Assembly: GCA_016874055.1 (NCBI GenBank)
Contig: VGVG01000003.1
Location: 1-64,000, forward strand
Length of the DNA stretch: 64,000 bases
Direction of reading: 5' to 3'
Origin: Gammaproteobacteria bacterium
GTDB lineage: Bacteria > Pseudomonadota > Gammaproteobacteria > Steroidobacterales > Steroidobacteraceae
A program made the position numbers and the translations under genes. Shown piece after piece: positions 10,040 to 19,977 of this stretch. Below the pieces are notes generated by a model. It worked only from the letters and a program-made list of their open reading frames with translations. It was not told where the DNA came from and searched no databases. Within the stretch, counting starts at the first letter, position 1. Every line of letters starts with the position of its first letter.

Positions 10040-11823
10040 CCCACGCAGGCACCGCCCGCAAACCGACGCCATGCCCCATCCGCCCAGTCATCCTCCCGAT
10101 TACGAAAGGTGGCTTTGAATAGCGCGCAGCGTTCGCCAACAGGCATTGACTCTTTCTCCATTTCGGCAAATATCGATTCGCGGGAAACGTCCGACGGTTG
10201 CATACGAGCGCCGCCGCCCGCGACTGTATCGAATACCATCATACGTGGCGAAGCTTTGTCGGCGCCCCACGGCGCCCATTCGGGTCCAACGCTGTCGCTG
10301 CCCCTGCCGGGGTTGCCGTCACGGGCGAAGCCAGCCCAATAGGACATCATGCGTTCGCTCAGTGCAAGGCGACCCTCGATATTGCCGTCATTAAAAAGCA
10401 TCCTGCCTTGAGGCCCAACGTCAAAGAAACCAAATACGAAGGGGATCTCTAGCCCATGCGCAGCGCCGACGATACGCGAAAGATCAACGACACCGAAAAG
10501 CTTCCCTTGTTCGTCCCAGTCCCAGCGGTAGGCCCAGGCTGGTGCGCCACTTCGGGAAAGAATCTCGGCTAAAGAATCAACGCCGTCAGCCTTCCACACG
10601 AGCGAGCGGTACCGCGCTTCGAGGTCATAGGCTTTGGTGTCGCGCAACGCAAATGGAAGACCCGCGACCGTGCGCACGTGCCTACGGTCGAAAGCCATGA
10701 ATATCTTGGGTTCATCTCGATTAGTGCCTAGGATCACCGGGACGTCGATGTGGGTTGTGGGGTCGGCAAGCAGATCGCGTAATTCTCCTCGCCGAATTAC
10801 CACACCATCCTGAAAGACCGTCGGCACTCGACCATAGTCTCCGTCGCGGCGATAAGTACCATAGATCGCCCACGGGTCGAGCGAACGGAGGAAGGCGGAT
10901 TGCTCGCTCGCGCTCATCGCACGAGCGACCTGCTCGGCTTCGGCGGAGTCTTGGGCGCGACCTGTTGCGATCAAGGCGCGTCGCAGGATTTGAACCGTAC
11001 CCGAGGACGCCTCAAGGCTCGGCGTACGGGCAAAACCGAACCCGAGGCTTTGAACGATAAGCCGATGGAACAATCCCTCGGCGGCGGGCATCACCAGCAA
11101 GGCGAGTGCGTTGGTTGCGCCGGCGGATTCTCCGATAACCGTCACGTTTGCCGGGTCTCCGCCGAAAGCGGTGACGTTACTTTGCACCCAGCGCAGGGTC
11201 TCGACGATGTCGAGATTCCCGTAGTTTCCTGACAAGTCAGGATCGGGATTGGAGCTGGTCAGGGAAATATTTTCGGGTGGCACAAACCAACCGAGCGGTC
11301 CGAGACGGTAGTTGATCATCACGACGACGAGGCGCTTTTGCGTCGCAAGAACCTGACCGTCGTAGAACGCCGCGTGGCCGACCGTGTTGCCACCACCGTG
11401 GATCCAGACCATGACGGGTAAACGCTGCTCGGATGCCTCGCCTTGGGAGAGTGGCGGGGCGTAGACGTTCAAAAAAAGGCAGTCTTCGCTGCCTTGCCGC
11501 GTACCCGCCCCCCCGACACCACCAACGTAGAGCGGTGAGCCGTATTGAATACAGGGACTACCAGGCTCGAGTGCTTCTCGACGACCCGACCAAGCCGGGT
11601 AAGGTCGCGGGGCGCGCCATCGAAGATCATCGACGGGCGATGCCGCGTAGGGAATACCTAACCAACTGTACCCTCCTGCGGCATTTTGAAAACCGACGAC
11701 CTGACCGCCCGGGAGCGAGCGAGAGGACTCGGGAGCGACGATCGGCTTGAAATTAGTTACGGGTTGCGAGGTGCATGCCGCAAAAACGAGCGCCGCAAGT
11801 AGGCCAAGAAACGTATTTTTCAT
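10021..11823 (-). CDS. Carboxylesterase type B family lipoprotein
   Basis: Lipobox-like AACTSQP; LPVMVWIHGGG; GESAGA nucleophile elbow; SEDCLFLNVY. Confidence 0.9.
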   Translation of the reverse strand: MKNTFLGLLAALVFAACTSQPVTNFKPIVAPESSRSLPGGQVVGFQNAAGGYSWLGIPYAASPVDDLRWRAPRPYPAWSGRREALEPGSPCIQYGSPLYVGGVGGAGTRQGSEDCLFLNVYAPPLSQGEASEQRLPVMVWIHGGGNTVGHAAFYDGQVLATQKRLVVVMINYRLGPLGWFVPPENISLTSSNPDPDLSGNYGNLDIVETLRWVQSNVTAFGGDPANVTVIGESAGATNALALLVMPAAEGLFHRLIVQSLGFGFARTPSLEASSGTVQILRRALIATGRAQDSAEAEQVARAMSASEQSAFLRSLDPWAIYGTYRRDGDYGRVPTVFQDGVVIRRGELRDLLADPTTHIDVPVILGTNRDEPKIFMAFDRRHVRTVAGLPFALRDTKAYDLEARYRSLVWKADGVDSLAEILSRSGAPAWAYRWDWDEQGKLFGVVDLSRIVGAAHGLEIPFVFGFFDVGPQGRMLFNDGNIEGRLALSERMMSYWAGFARDGNPGRGSDSVGPEWAPWGADKASPRMMVFDTVAGGGARMQPSDVSRESIFAEMEKESMPVGERCALFKATFRNREDDWADGAWRRFAGGACVGQRLGS

Positions 11824-11851
11824 TCGTCGCTCTCCTAGTCAAGCGGGTGCG

Positions 11852-11939
11852 TGGTGCCCCGGGCCGGATTTGAACCGACACGGCCTTGCGGCCAGCAGAT
11901 TTTAAGTCTGCTGCGTCTACCGGGTTTCGCCACCGGGGC
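11852..11939 (-). tRNA. tRNA-Leu (TAA), CCA encoded
   Basis: Reverse strand GCCCCGGTGGCGAAACCCGGTAGACGCAGCAGACTTAAAATCTGCTGGCCGCAAGGCCGTGTCGGTTCAAATCCGGCCCGGGGCACCA; long variable arm; anticodon TAA. Confidence 0.96.
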
Positions 11940-12067
11940 CCCGCGAGTCATAAGTGTAGGCTAGGACCGGCCCTCATAGGTGGGCCCTGTGTTAGAATTG
12001 CGCTCTACGCTGGTGGTATCGATGGGCGATTTTCTCATCGCGATGCCGCCTCAAAATAGTCGCTCAA

Positions 12068-12703
12068 ATGTGTGAGCTGTCGGTAAAAAATCTTCATGTT
12101 TTTCGGGGTGAACGCTATCTTTTGAAGGGCCTCGAGTTCGAGGTGCCCAGGGGCGTTTGCTTGCAGGTCGCCGGTGCGAACGGCGCTGGTAAAACCACAC
12201 TTCTTCGAGTTATGTCGGGGTTGCTGGAGCCTGAGGCTCTCGAATTGCGCTGGCGAGGAGGGCGAGTGTCGCCCCGCGATCCGGAGTATCACGCGACGCT
12301 TTTTTACCTCGGCCACGATCCTCCCCTCAAAGACGATTTTTCAGCGGTCGAGAATGTCGCCTTCAATGTTGGCATTCGACGCAGCGTCTCAAGGTCCGAT
12401 GTCCGTGCGGCGCTCGAGCGGGTAGGGGCTCAAAGATTTGCGGATCTTCCGGTGCGTACGCTCTCGGCAGGTCAGCGTCGACGGGTCGCGCTCGCCGCAC
12501 TCAGACTGTCAGGTACAAATCTTTGGTTGCTCGATGAGCCGGTCACCAATCTCGACCTGGCGGGTCAGTCGCTCGTTGTGTCGTTGATCGAGGAGCACTT
12601 GGTGCACGGTGGGTTGGTGGTGGCGGCGATCCATCAAGATCTCGGTTTGTCCTTATCGCGGCGGTTCTCGCTTAACGTCGGGACCGGCGAGGGATTGCCA
12701 TGA
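12068..12703 (+). CDS. ccmA: Heme ABC exporter ATP-binding protein CcmA
   Basis: GANGAGKTTLLRVMSGLL, LSAGQRRRVALAAL, LWLLDEPVTNLD; first gene of the ccm operon. Confidence 0.95.
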   Translation: MCELSVKNLHVFRGERYLLKGLEFEVPRGVCLQVAGANGAGKTTLLRVMSGLLEPEALELRWRGGRVSPRDPEYHATLFYLGHDPPLKDDFSAVENVAFNVGIRRSVSRSDVRAALERVGAQRFADLPVRTLSAGQRRRVALAALRLSGTNLWLLDEPVTNLDLAGQSLVVSLIEEHLVHGGLVVAAIHQDLGLSLSRRFSLNVGTGEGLP

Positions 12704-13389
12704 GCGCCCAGCGAACGTCCACGATGACCGCGGTCTGGCTCGTGTTACAGCGCGATCTACGCTTGGCGACGCGGCGACCTGCGCAGCTCATCCAACCGCT
12801 CGCGTTTTTTGCCGTGGTCACGCTTTTGTTTCCGCTCGGCTATACGCCGGAGCTCAGCAAGCTTCGCGCCGTTGCTCCAGGAGTGCTGTGGGTCGGCGCG
12901 CTGCTCGCCTCGATGCTCGCTCTCGAGTCGCTTTTCCGGGAGGATGCGGGGGATGGCACGCTTGAGCAGTTCGTGGTGAGCGGGCAACCGCTGGTGGCTT
13001 TGATGGGCGCTAAGACGGCCGCACATTGGCTTTTGACGGGTCTTCCACTCACATTAATGGCGCCCGTTCTCGCGATTGCGCTTGGGGTGTCAGTCGCCGC
13101 GATGCCCGGCATACTCCTCTCGTTGGCGATTGGCACGGTCTCGCTAAGTCTCTTGGGCGCGGTTGGGGCGGGGTTGACGTTGGGTGTCAGAAGAGGCGGG
13201 GTGTTGCTGGCTTTGTTGACCTTGCCGCTTGCAGTGCCCGTCCTGATATTTGGCGCCAAGGCGACGGAACTCGCGATCGCGGGTGAAAGTCTGACAGGGC
13301 CGCTCTATTTACTCGGAGCGTTGGCGGTGCTCGGCGTGACCCTAGCCCCGATTGCGGCTGCCGCGGCTGTTCGAATCGGGCTGGAGTGA
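12700..13389 (+). CDS. ccmB: Heme exporter protein CcmB
   Basis: 229-aa multi-TM protein; overlaps the ccmA stop; RDLRLATRRPAQLIQPLAFFAVVTLLFPLG. Confidence 0.95.
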   Translation: MSAQRTSTMTAVWLVLQRDLRLATRRPAQLIQPLAFFAVVTLLFPLGYTPELSKLRAVAPGVLWVGALLASMLALESLFREDAGDGTLEQFVVSGQPLVALMGAKTAAHWLLTGLPLTLMAPVLAIALGVSVAAMPGILLSLAIGTVSLSLLGAVGAGLTLGVRRGGVLLALLTLPLAVPVLIFGAKATELAIAGESLTGPLYLLGALAVLGVTLAPIAAAAAVRIGLE

Positions 13390-13400
13390 GAGGGAAACGA

Positions 13401-14135
13401 ATGAACTGGGCGTGGTTCCATCGATTGGGTTCGCCCCCACACATCTACCGTATCGCCGGGACACTGACCCCATGGTTCGCGTGGTTGGCTGGACTGCTCA
13501 TTATTGTTGCGCTGTACAGTGGGCTAGTCTTGGCGCCCCCGGATTATCAGCAAGGCGACGGGTTCCGCATCCTTTACGTGCACGCGCCCTCGGCATGGTT
13601 AGCAGTGATGATCTATGGCGTCATGGCCTCCGCTGCAGCCATCGGCTTAATTTGGCGTATGAAAATTGGGCATGCCGTGGCCGCCAGTTGTGCGGGGGTG
13701 GGCGCCTGGTTCACCGTAGTATCCCTGGTGACCGGTATGCTCTGGGGTAAGCCGATGTGGGGCACTTACTGGGTCTGGGATCCTCGCCTCACCGCGCAGC
13801 TTATCCTTCTGTTTTTGTACCTCGGCTACTTGGGCCTGCGTGCGGGGTTCGATGACCTCAGTCGTGCCGATCGCGCAAGCGCCGTCCTCGCCATCGTTGG
13901 TTTCATCAATATCCCAGTCATCCGCTACTCGGTGGAGTGGTGGAATTCCATCCATCAGGCTCCGTCGGTAATGAAAATGGCGCGCCCATCGATGCCCATC
14001 GATATGCTCGCGCCGCTCCTTATGATGTTGTTAGGGTTTACGCTTTACTTCGCTGCAGTGTTGCTCGTGCGCCTGAGGGCGGAAATTTTACGACGTGAGC
14101 GGACGGCGAGTTGGATTCGGGAGGTCCTCCGATGA
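13401..14135 (+). CDS. ccmC: Heme ABC transporter permease CcmC
   Basis: VHAPSAWLAVMIYGVMA, WGKPMWGTYWVWDPRLTAQLILLFLYLGY (WWD domain). Confidence 0.96.
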   Translation: MNWAWFHRLGSPPHIYRIAGTLTPWFAWLAGLLIIVALYSGLVLAPPDYQQGDGFRILYVHAPSAWLAVMIYGVMASAAAIGLIWRMKIGHAVAASCAGVGAWFTVVSLVTGMLWGKPMWGTYWVWDPRLTAQLILLFLYLGYLGLRAGFDDLSRADRASAVLAIVGFINIPVIRYSVEWWNSIHQAPSVMKMARPSMPIDMLAPLLMMLLGFTLYFAAVLLVRLRAEILRRERTASWIREVLR

Positions 14136-14299
14136 GCGAGTTTTTCGCCATGGGCGGTTACGCTATTTTTCTTTGGCCAGCGTACCTTGCGACATTTCTC
14201 GCCATCGGCGTAAACATCGTGCTCGCACGCCGCGCTCATGAGGATGCCAAGCAAGAGGCTCGGCGTCGTATCGCTATCGAGGATGAAGGACCACTATGA
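14132..14299 (+). CDS. ccmD: Heme exporter protein CcmD
   Basis: 55 aa, single TM, MSEFFAMGGYAIFLWPAYLATFLAIGVNIVLARR; overlaps ccmC and ccmE. Confidence 0.92.
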   Translation: MSEFFAMGGYAIFLWPAYLATFLAIGVNIVLARRAHEDAKQEARRRIAIEDEGPL

Positions 14300-14772
14300 C
14301 TCCGCGTCAACGCCGAATCACACTTGTGGTTGGAATTCTGGCCGGTGTCTCCATTACCGTGGTACTAGCGCTTAATGCTTTTCGTGAAAACGTAATGTTC
14401 TTTTTCGACCCGTCGCAAGTCGCGGCGGGTGGGGCGCCTATCGAGAAGCGTTTTCGACTCGGTGGAATGGTGCGACCAGGCACGGTCGATCGCGAGGCGG
14501 GTAGTCTCGAGATGAGTTTCGTCGTGACCGACTTCAAACATGATGTCCGAGTCGTGTATTCGGGTGTCCTGCCCGATCTTTTCCGAGAGAACCAAGGCGT
14601 TGTGGCGCATGGGCGTCTCGGCTCTAATGGGGTCTTTGTCGCCGATGAGATCCTCGCGAAGCACGACGAGAACTACATGCCACCCGAAGTGGCCGAGGCC
14701 ATTAAAGATAAGTACGGCGGAATCATACCGGTAAACCCGCACAGTCGCGCTGCGCCAAGTGCTGGGACCTGA
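14296..14772 (+). CDS. ccmE: Cytochrome c maturation heme chaperone CcmE
   Basis: RFRLGGMVRPGTV, FVVTDFKHDVRVVYSGVLPDLFRE, ILAKHDENYMPPEV (heme-binding HxxxY). Confidence 0.97.
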   Translation: MTPRQRRITLVVGILAGVSITVVLALNAFRENVMFFFDPSQVAAGGAPIEKRFRLGGMVRPGTVDREAGSLEMSFVVTDFKHDVRVVYSGVLPDLFRENQGVVAHGRLGSNGVFVADEILAKHDENYMPPEVAEAIKDKYGGIIPVNPHSRAAPSAGT

Positions 14773-14773
14773 C

Positions 14774-16696
14774 ATGCTTGCTGAAATTGGACTGTTTGCA
14801 CTCGTTCTCGCGCTTCTTGCCTCGTTGACGCAGAGCCTTTTTGGTCTCGCGGGGCCTTGGCTTGCTCGAGACTCTTGGGTTGCAGCCGTTCGCCCTGCAG
14901 TAATGGTTCAGTTCTGGACGACGACGCTATCTCTCGGTCTTCTCGTTACGGCATTTATTCAGAGCGACTTCTCGGTTGAATACGTCGCAGGTAACTCTCA
15001 TTCGGCATTGCCGGTTGGGTATCGTATCGCTGCGGTCTGGGGCGCTCATGAAGGGTCTTTGCTTTTATGGGCGTGGATTCTGGTCGCGTGGACGTTAGCC
15101 GTTTCGTCGCTCTCGAACGGTTTGCCGCCTTCTTTTTCGGCTCGTGTGCTCGGAGTGCTTGGACTAGTGAGTCTAGGCTTTCTTATCTTTACCCTCTTCA
15201 CCTCGAACCCGTTCATGCGGCTCGATCCGGCCGCGCCGGATGGGCGTGATCTTAATCCGCTCCTACAAGATCCAGCGCTTGCGGCGCATCCGCCCGTGCT
15301 TTACGCCGGTTACGTTGGGCTAGCCGTCGCATTTGCGTTCGCCTGTGCGACGATGATTGAGGGTCGACTCGATCAAGCCTGGGCACGCTGGACTCGACCG
15401 TGGACCACCATCGCCTGGGCTTTCCTCACACTCGGTATCGCGCTCGGTAGTTGGTGGGCCTACTACGAGCTCGGGTGGGGCGGCTACTGGTTCTGGGATC
15501 CAGTGGAAAATGCCTCGTTCATGCCTTGGTTGGTTGCGACGGCACTAATTCATTCGTTAGCCGTTACAGAAAAGCGTGGGCTTTTCAAAAGCTGGACCTT
15601 GTTGCTCGCTATACTTGGATTTTCTTTGTCTTTGCTCGGTACCTTCCTCGTTCGCTCCGGCGTGTTGGTGTCGGTGCACTCATTTGCAGCCGATCCTGCG
15701 CGGGGTATGTTTATCCTTGCGTTTCTAGTCATCATCATCGGCGGAGCGCTGACGCTCTACGCTTGGCGCGCACCGCTCTTGCGCAGTGAGGTAGGTTTTG
15801 AGTTTACCGCCCGCGAGTCTTTCCTTCTTCTTAACAATATCCTGCTCGTGGTGTCGGCGGGAGTAGTTTTCGCAGGTACCATGGCGCCGCTAATTTCGGA
15901 TGCTCTTGGTCTCGGGACGCTCTCGGTAGGTCGGCAATACTTTGATCCAGTATTCCTGCTACCAATTCTTCCGTTGGTGGCACTAGCTGCGGTCGGCATA
16001 CATTCGAGTTGGAAGAAAGGTCGTCTCACCGATCGCAGAATGGCGATCCTCATCGCACTGGTCGTCGGCGTGTTGATCACGCTCGTACTCGTACTGGGCG
16101 TGTGGGAGGGAGCGAAAATCCTGACACCTGTCGGATTTGCCGTCGGGCTCTGGCTTTTTTTCTCTGCTTTTGTCGATCCCATCGATCGTTGGCGTCGGGG
16201 TCTGTCATTGAGTCGCGGCGTCATTGGTATGGCGATCGCTCATGCGGCGCTCGGCTTGTTCGTAGTATCGATTACCGCCGTTGAGTCCTACACGAGAGAG
16301 CGTGACCTCGGGCTCGCTGTCGGCGAGTCGGGCAAGGTCGGCGAGTTCGAATACCGCCTAATGAATCTCGAGACCGTTGAGGGGTCGAACTACGATGCCC
16401 TGCGCGGTGAGGTACAGGTTTTTGAAAACGGGAAGCCAGTCGGACTGTTGCACCCGGAAAAACGCAATTATTGGGTGCAGCGGCAGTTGATGACTGAAGC
16501 CGGCATCGACATGCAGTGGACTCGCGACATTTTCGCGGCCCTGGGAGAGGATCTTGGGTCAGGGCGCTGGAGTGTTCGTGCGCAAGTACGGCCGCTCATT
16601 AACTACGTTTGGCTTGCGGCGTTTTTCATGGCGGTGGGTGGTGTCATCGCCGCGACCGATCCTCGTTATCGTCGGCGCGAGGGCAGCGCTGAATGA
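14774..16696 (+). CDS. ccmF: Heme lyase CcmF
   Basis: GSWWAYYELGWGGYWFWDPVENASFMPWLVATALIHS and conserved flanking regions. Confidence 0.97.
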   Translation: MLAEIGLFALVLALLASLTQSLFGLAGPWLARDSWVAAVRPAVMVQFWTTTLSLGLLVTAFIQSDFSVEYVAGNSHSALPVGYRIAAVWGAHEGSLLLWAWILVAWTLAVSSLSNGLPPSFSARVLGVLGLVSLGFLIFTLFTSNPFMRLDPAAPDGRDLNPLLQDPALAAHPPVLYAGYVGLAVAFAFACATMIEGRLDQAWARWTRPWTTIAWAFLTLGIALGSWWAYYELGWGGYWFWDPVENASFMPWLVATALIHSLAVTEKRGLFKSWTLLLAILGFSLSLLGTFLVRSGVLVSVHSFAADPARGMFILAFLVIIIGGALTLYAWRAPLLRSEVGFEFTARESFLLLNNILLVVSAGVVFAGTMAPLISDALGLGTLSVGRQYFDPVFLLPILPLVALAAVGIHSSWKKGRLTDRRMAILIALVVGVLITLVLVLGVWEGAKILTPVGFAVGLWLFFSAFVDPIDRWRRGLSLSRGVIGMAIAHAALGLFVVSITAVESYTRERDLGLAVGESGKVGEFEYRLMNLETVEGSNYDALRGEVQVFENGKPVGLLHPEKRNYWVQRQLMTEAGIDMQWTRDIFAALGEDLGSGRWSVRAQVRPLINYVWLAAFFMAVGGVIAATDPRYRRREGSAE

Positions 16697-17226
16697 AGCG
16701 GGCGTTGCTGCCGATCTTCGTCTTTGCGCTCTTGGTCGTCATACTCTTCATCGGCGTCCAGCGTGCCCCCGAAAAAACTGTCATTCCCTCCGCTTTGATC
16801 GGTAAGTCGGCGCCTGCGTTCACGCTGCCTATACTCGGGTCGGATCAGGCGTTTTCTGAGTCGTCGATGCGGGGCCGTTGGTATCTGCTCAACGTGTGGG
16901 GGACATGGTGCCCCGAGTGCCTCAACGAACACGAGATACTGCTCGAGATCGCGCGATCTGAGCGAGTCCCGATCATCGGGCTCAACTGGAAAGACGATGC
17001 TGTGGCAGCACAATCCTGGTTATCTCAACTCGGCGATCCCTACGACATTGTAGCGGTCGATCGTGATGGTGAAGTCGCCATCGAGTGGGGTGTGTATGGC
17101 GCTCCGGAAACGTTTCTCATCGATGCCATGGGTAAGGTTATTTATAAACACGTCGGACCAATGACTCGTGAGATTTGGCAGAGAGAGTTCGTGGCTCGTC
17201 TGCCGCCCGCAGGGAGTAACACGTGA
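16693..17226 (+). CDS. ccmG: Thiol:disulfide interchange protein DsbE/CcmG
   Basis: Thioredoxin fold, GTWCPECLNEH active site, GVYGAPETFLID. Confidence 0.95.
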   Translation: MKRALLPIFVFALLVVILFIGVQRAPEKTVIPSALIGKSAPAFTLPILGSDQAFSESSMRGRWYLLNVWGTWCPECLNEHEILLEIARSERVPIIGLNWKDDAVAAQSWLSQLGDPYDIVAVDRDGEVAIEWGVYGAPETFLIDAMGKVIYKHVGPMTREIWQREFVARLPPAGSNT

Positions 17227-17627
17227 AAAAGGTTCTCCTGATATGTCTCATCGGGTGGAGTACGACGCCTGTCTTTGCGATCGATCCAGTCGAAATGTCC
17301 GATCCTTCACTACAAGAGCGTTATCGAAATCTCTCGCACGAGTTACGCTGTATGCAGTGCCAGAACCAGTCCATCGCCGATTCACCGGTAGGTCTCGCAG
17401 GCGATCTTCGAAGAGAGGTTCGTCAATTGCTGGTAGAGGGGAAGTCTGATCGGCAAATTCGCGACCACATGCGCGATCGCTACGGTGATTTTATTTTGTT
17501 CCGACCGGAGTTTTCACCGCGTAATGCTTGGCTCTGGCTTGCGCCCATCGTGCTGTTAACCGTCGGTCTCGGAGTCGCAATCCGCATCATTCGCCAACGT
17601 GCAGCCCTCACTCCTGGCGACGATTAG
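17223..17627 (+). CDS. ccmH: Cytochrome c-type biogenesis protein CcmH
   Basis: LRCMQCQNQSIADSPVGLAGDLRREVRQLL (CxxC) motif. Confidence 0.95.
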   Translation: MKKVLLICLIGWSTTPVFAIDPVEMSDPSLQERYRNLSHELRCMQCQNQSIADSPVGLAGDLRREVRQLLVEGKSDRQIRDHMRDRYGDFILFRPEFSPRNAWLWLAPIVLLTVGLGVAIRIIRQRAALTPGDD

Positions 17628-17644
17628 GATTTAGGTGATTCACG

Positions 17645-18694
17645 ATGAGTTTAAATGCCCTTGTCATCTTCGTCATCGCCGCGGTGTTACTGGCCGCAGT
17701 AAGTTTTTTTTGGATTTTGCGTCCACTCTGGCGTGAACGGTCACAGCGAACCACTACAGGCATAGTAGTTGCTTTGCTCGCGGTTTCGGCGATTGCCCTC
17801 TATCGCTATACGAGCGTTTGGACGTGGCCTTCCGATGCGGCTGTCGCCGACGGTCAAACGATGATGGTCAGTCGTTTGGCTCGGCGGCTCGAACGCGAGC
17901 CGGATGACGTACAAGGCTGGCTTATGCTCGGGAGGTCGCATTCGGCGCTCGGTCAATATCCACTAGCGCAACGCGCTTACAGGCGCGCCGATCGTCTCGA
18001 GAGCGGACGCAATGCCGAAGCTATCATCGGCATAGCTGAAGCCATGGTTTTACAGGCTGATGGGGTAGTTGACGAGCGGTCAGGACGACTTTTCGAGCAA
18101 GCGCTAGTACTCGAGCCCGACTCCGAGAAGGCGCTGTTCTTTTCAGCTGTGGCGGCCCAACGACGTGGGGAAACCGCGCTCGCCGTAGCCCGGTTCGAGA
18201 AAATTTTGACGATGGCGCCCCCGGAAAATATTCGGGTCATCCTGCAAAAACAGGTCGAGCAGTTGCGTAGGGGGATTCCTCTCGCTGGCGCGGCGGAGTC
18301 GACGTCGAGTGCAAGTGGGATGCCATTGGCCTTAGCGACAACGGCGGCAGAGAAACCTCGGGTGATTGTTGCGGTGTCGGTGAAGCCAACACTGGCCAAG
18401 ATGATTTCGTCTGGTTCGACACTATTCGTTTTTGTGCGTGCACCGGGGCGTCCCGGTCCGCCGCTCGCTGTCAAGCGACTGCCAGCAGTGTTTCCGGTGT
18501 CTGTCGAACTCACGGCTGCGGACAGTATGGTTGAAGGGGTGACGTTTACGGCCAACGATACGGTCGAGATATCGGCAAAAGTATCAAGCGATGGCAGCGC
18601 AACGCTGCGCAGCGGCGATCCGTTCGGCAAAACTCGCTACATCGTCGGTCGCGATTTCAAGAAAGCCGTCGTCATCGATGGGTTAACGCCGTGA
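17645..18694 (+). CDS. ccmI: CcmI-type cytochrome c biogenesis protein (TPR)
   Basis: N-terminal TM helices then TPR region GWLMLGRSHSALGQYPLAQRAYRRAD; last gene of the ccm operon. Confidence 0.88.
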   Translation: MSLNALVIFVIAAVLLAAVSFFWILRPLWRERSQRTTTGIVVALLAVSAIALYRYTSVWTWPSDAAVADGQTMMVSRLARRLEREPDDVQGWLMLGRSHSALGQYPLAQRAYRRADRLESGRNAEAIIGIAEAMVLQADGVVDERSGRLFEQALVLEPDSEKALFFSAVAAQRRGETALAVARFEKILTMAPPENIRVILQKQVEQLRRGIPLAGAAESTSSASGMPLALATTAAEKPRVIVAVSVKPTLAKMISSGSTLFVFVRAPGRPGPPLAVKRLPAVFPVSVELTAADSMVEGVTFTANDTVEISAKVSSDGSATLRSGDPFGKTRYIVGRDFKKAVVIDGLTP

Positions 18695-19977
18695 GCACGG
18701 TGACTGCGCCAATTGCGAGTTTTCGCTGGTTGGTGGGCCGAGGAGAGGGGCGTGCCCTGTTTGCGGCGGCGAACGCTTACTTTTTGCTGCTCGGTGGGTA
18801 CTACATGCTGCGCAGTTTGCGCGAGGCGTTTGCCCTTGAGGTGGGGCGTGAGCAAATCGCCAATCTATTTTACATTACCTTCTTCGTGATGATGGCGATC
18901 CTGCCCGTTTATTGGCTCGTCGTCGCGCGGCTTCCACGGCGTTGGTTATTTCCGGCGATTTACACCTTCGTCGTGACGCTCTTTGCTACCCTCGCAGTCG
19001 GTATGGCGGCGTACCCAGGGAACAAGTGGTTGCCCGCTGTGTATTTCGTCGCGGTAACTTCGCTCAATCTTTTTATTGTCTCCGTGTTCTGGAGCGTCAT
19101 GGTCGATACTTGGCGCGCCACATCGGCCAAGCGGCTTTTCGGATACATCGCGGCAGGAGGCAGCGCGGGTGCGATTGCGGGTCCGGCCTTTAATGCGCTA
19201 TTCGTCGAGCGTCTTGGGCCAACGATTACCATCCTTGTTGCGTGTACAGCGATTTTGCTTGCCACGGAGCTCGGGCGCCGAGCCCAGTTTGTTGAGCTCC
19301 GCAGCGAAGCCGGGGATATCGATTCCAAGCAACGACTCGCGCTACCCGTCGGTGGGCGAGCCATTGACGATTTGAGGCGACTTGTGACCTCGCCATATTT
19401 GATTGCGATCGCCGGACTCGTCGTGGGCGGTCAGGTTTTGGGCGGCTTTATGTACCAAGAGCAGGCCAAGTACGTCGAGACGACCTACACCACGCTCATC
19501 GAGCGGGCCGCCCTTTTTGCGCGTATCGATCTTTCTGTGAGCGTCCTATCGCTTATTTTTCAGACCGCTGTAGTCGGCTGGGTGGCCTCGCGCGGTGGGC
19601 TTAGAGCGGCGCTCGGTCTGGTACCCGTCATCCTGATTGGCTCGCTCGTTTTGCTAGCGTTGTTACCCGTCGGACTAGTGTTGATTGGGACGCAGGTCGT
19701 ACGTCGCGCCGTTGATTACGGGCTTTTTAAGCCAACGCGCGAGATGTTGTTCACCGTACTTAATGCCGAGTCCAAATTCAAAAGTAAAAGTCTCATCGAT
19801 ACTTTGCTGCAACGTGGTGGCGACAGCCTGAGTCAGCTCGTCTATCCGTTAGTTGCAGGCCTTGGTCTTGCGGGAGTCTCTTGGGTACTCGCGGGTGTAA
19901 GCTCAGTGATGCTCGTCGTGGCGTTGTGGCTCGGAACCGTATTCGCCCGAAACGAGAGTCGGACGCCCGAGCTGTGA
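18691..19977 (+). CDS. MFS / ATP:ADP-translocase-like transporter
   Basis: Multi-TM; LLLGGYYMLRSLREAFALEVG, FWSVMVDTWRATSAKRLFGYIAAGGSAGAIAGP; overlaps ccmI stop. Confidence 0.75.
   Translation: MSTVTAPIASFRWLVGRGEGRALFAAANAYFLLLGGYYMLRSLREAFALEVGREQIANLFYITFFVMMAILPVYWLVVARLPRRWLFPAIYTFVVTLFATLAVGMAAYPGNKWLPAVYFVAVTSLNLFIVSVFWSVMVDTWRATSAKRLFGYIAAGGSAGAIAGPAFNALFVERLGPTITILVACTAILLATELGRRAQFVELRSEAGDIDSKQRLALPVGGRAIDDLRRLVTSPYLIAIAGLVVGGQVLGGFMYQEQAKYVETTYTTLIERAALFARIDLSVSVLSLIFQTAVVGWVASRGGLRAALGLVPVILIGSLVLLALLPVGLVLIGTQVVRRAVDYGLFKPTREMLFTVLNAESKFKSKSLIDTLLQRGGDSLSQLVYPLVAGLGLAGVSWVLAGVSSVMLVVALWLGTVFARNESRTPEL

Noticed and set aside
17977-18630. 217-aa minus ORF opposite ccmI
   Set aside because: Antisense shadow ORF of a gene in a conserved operon.
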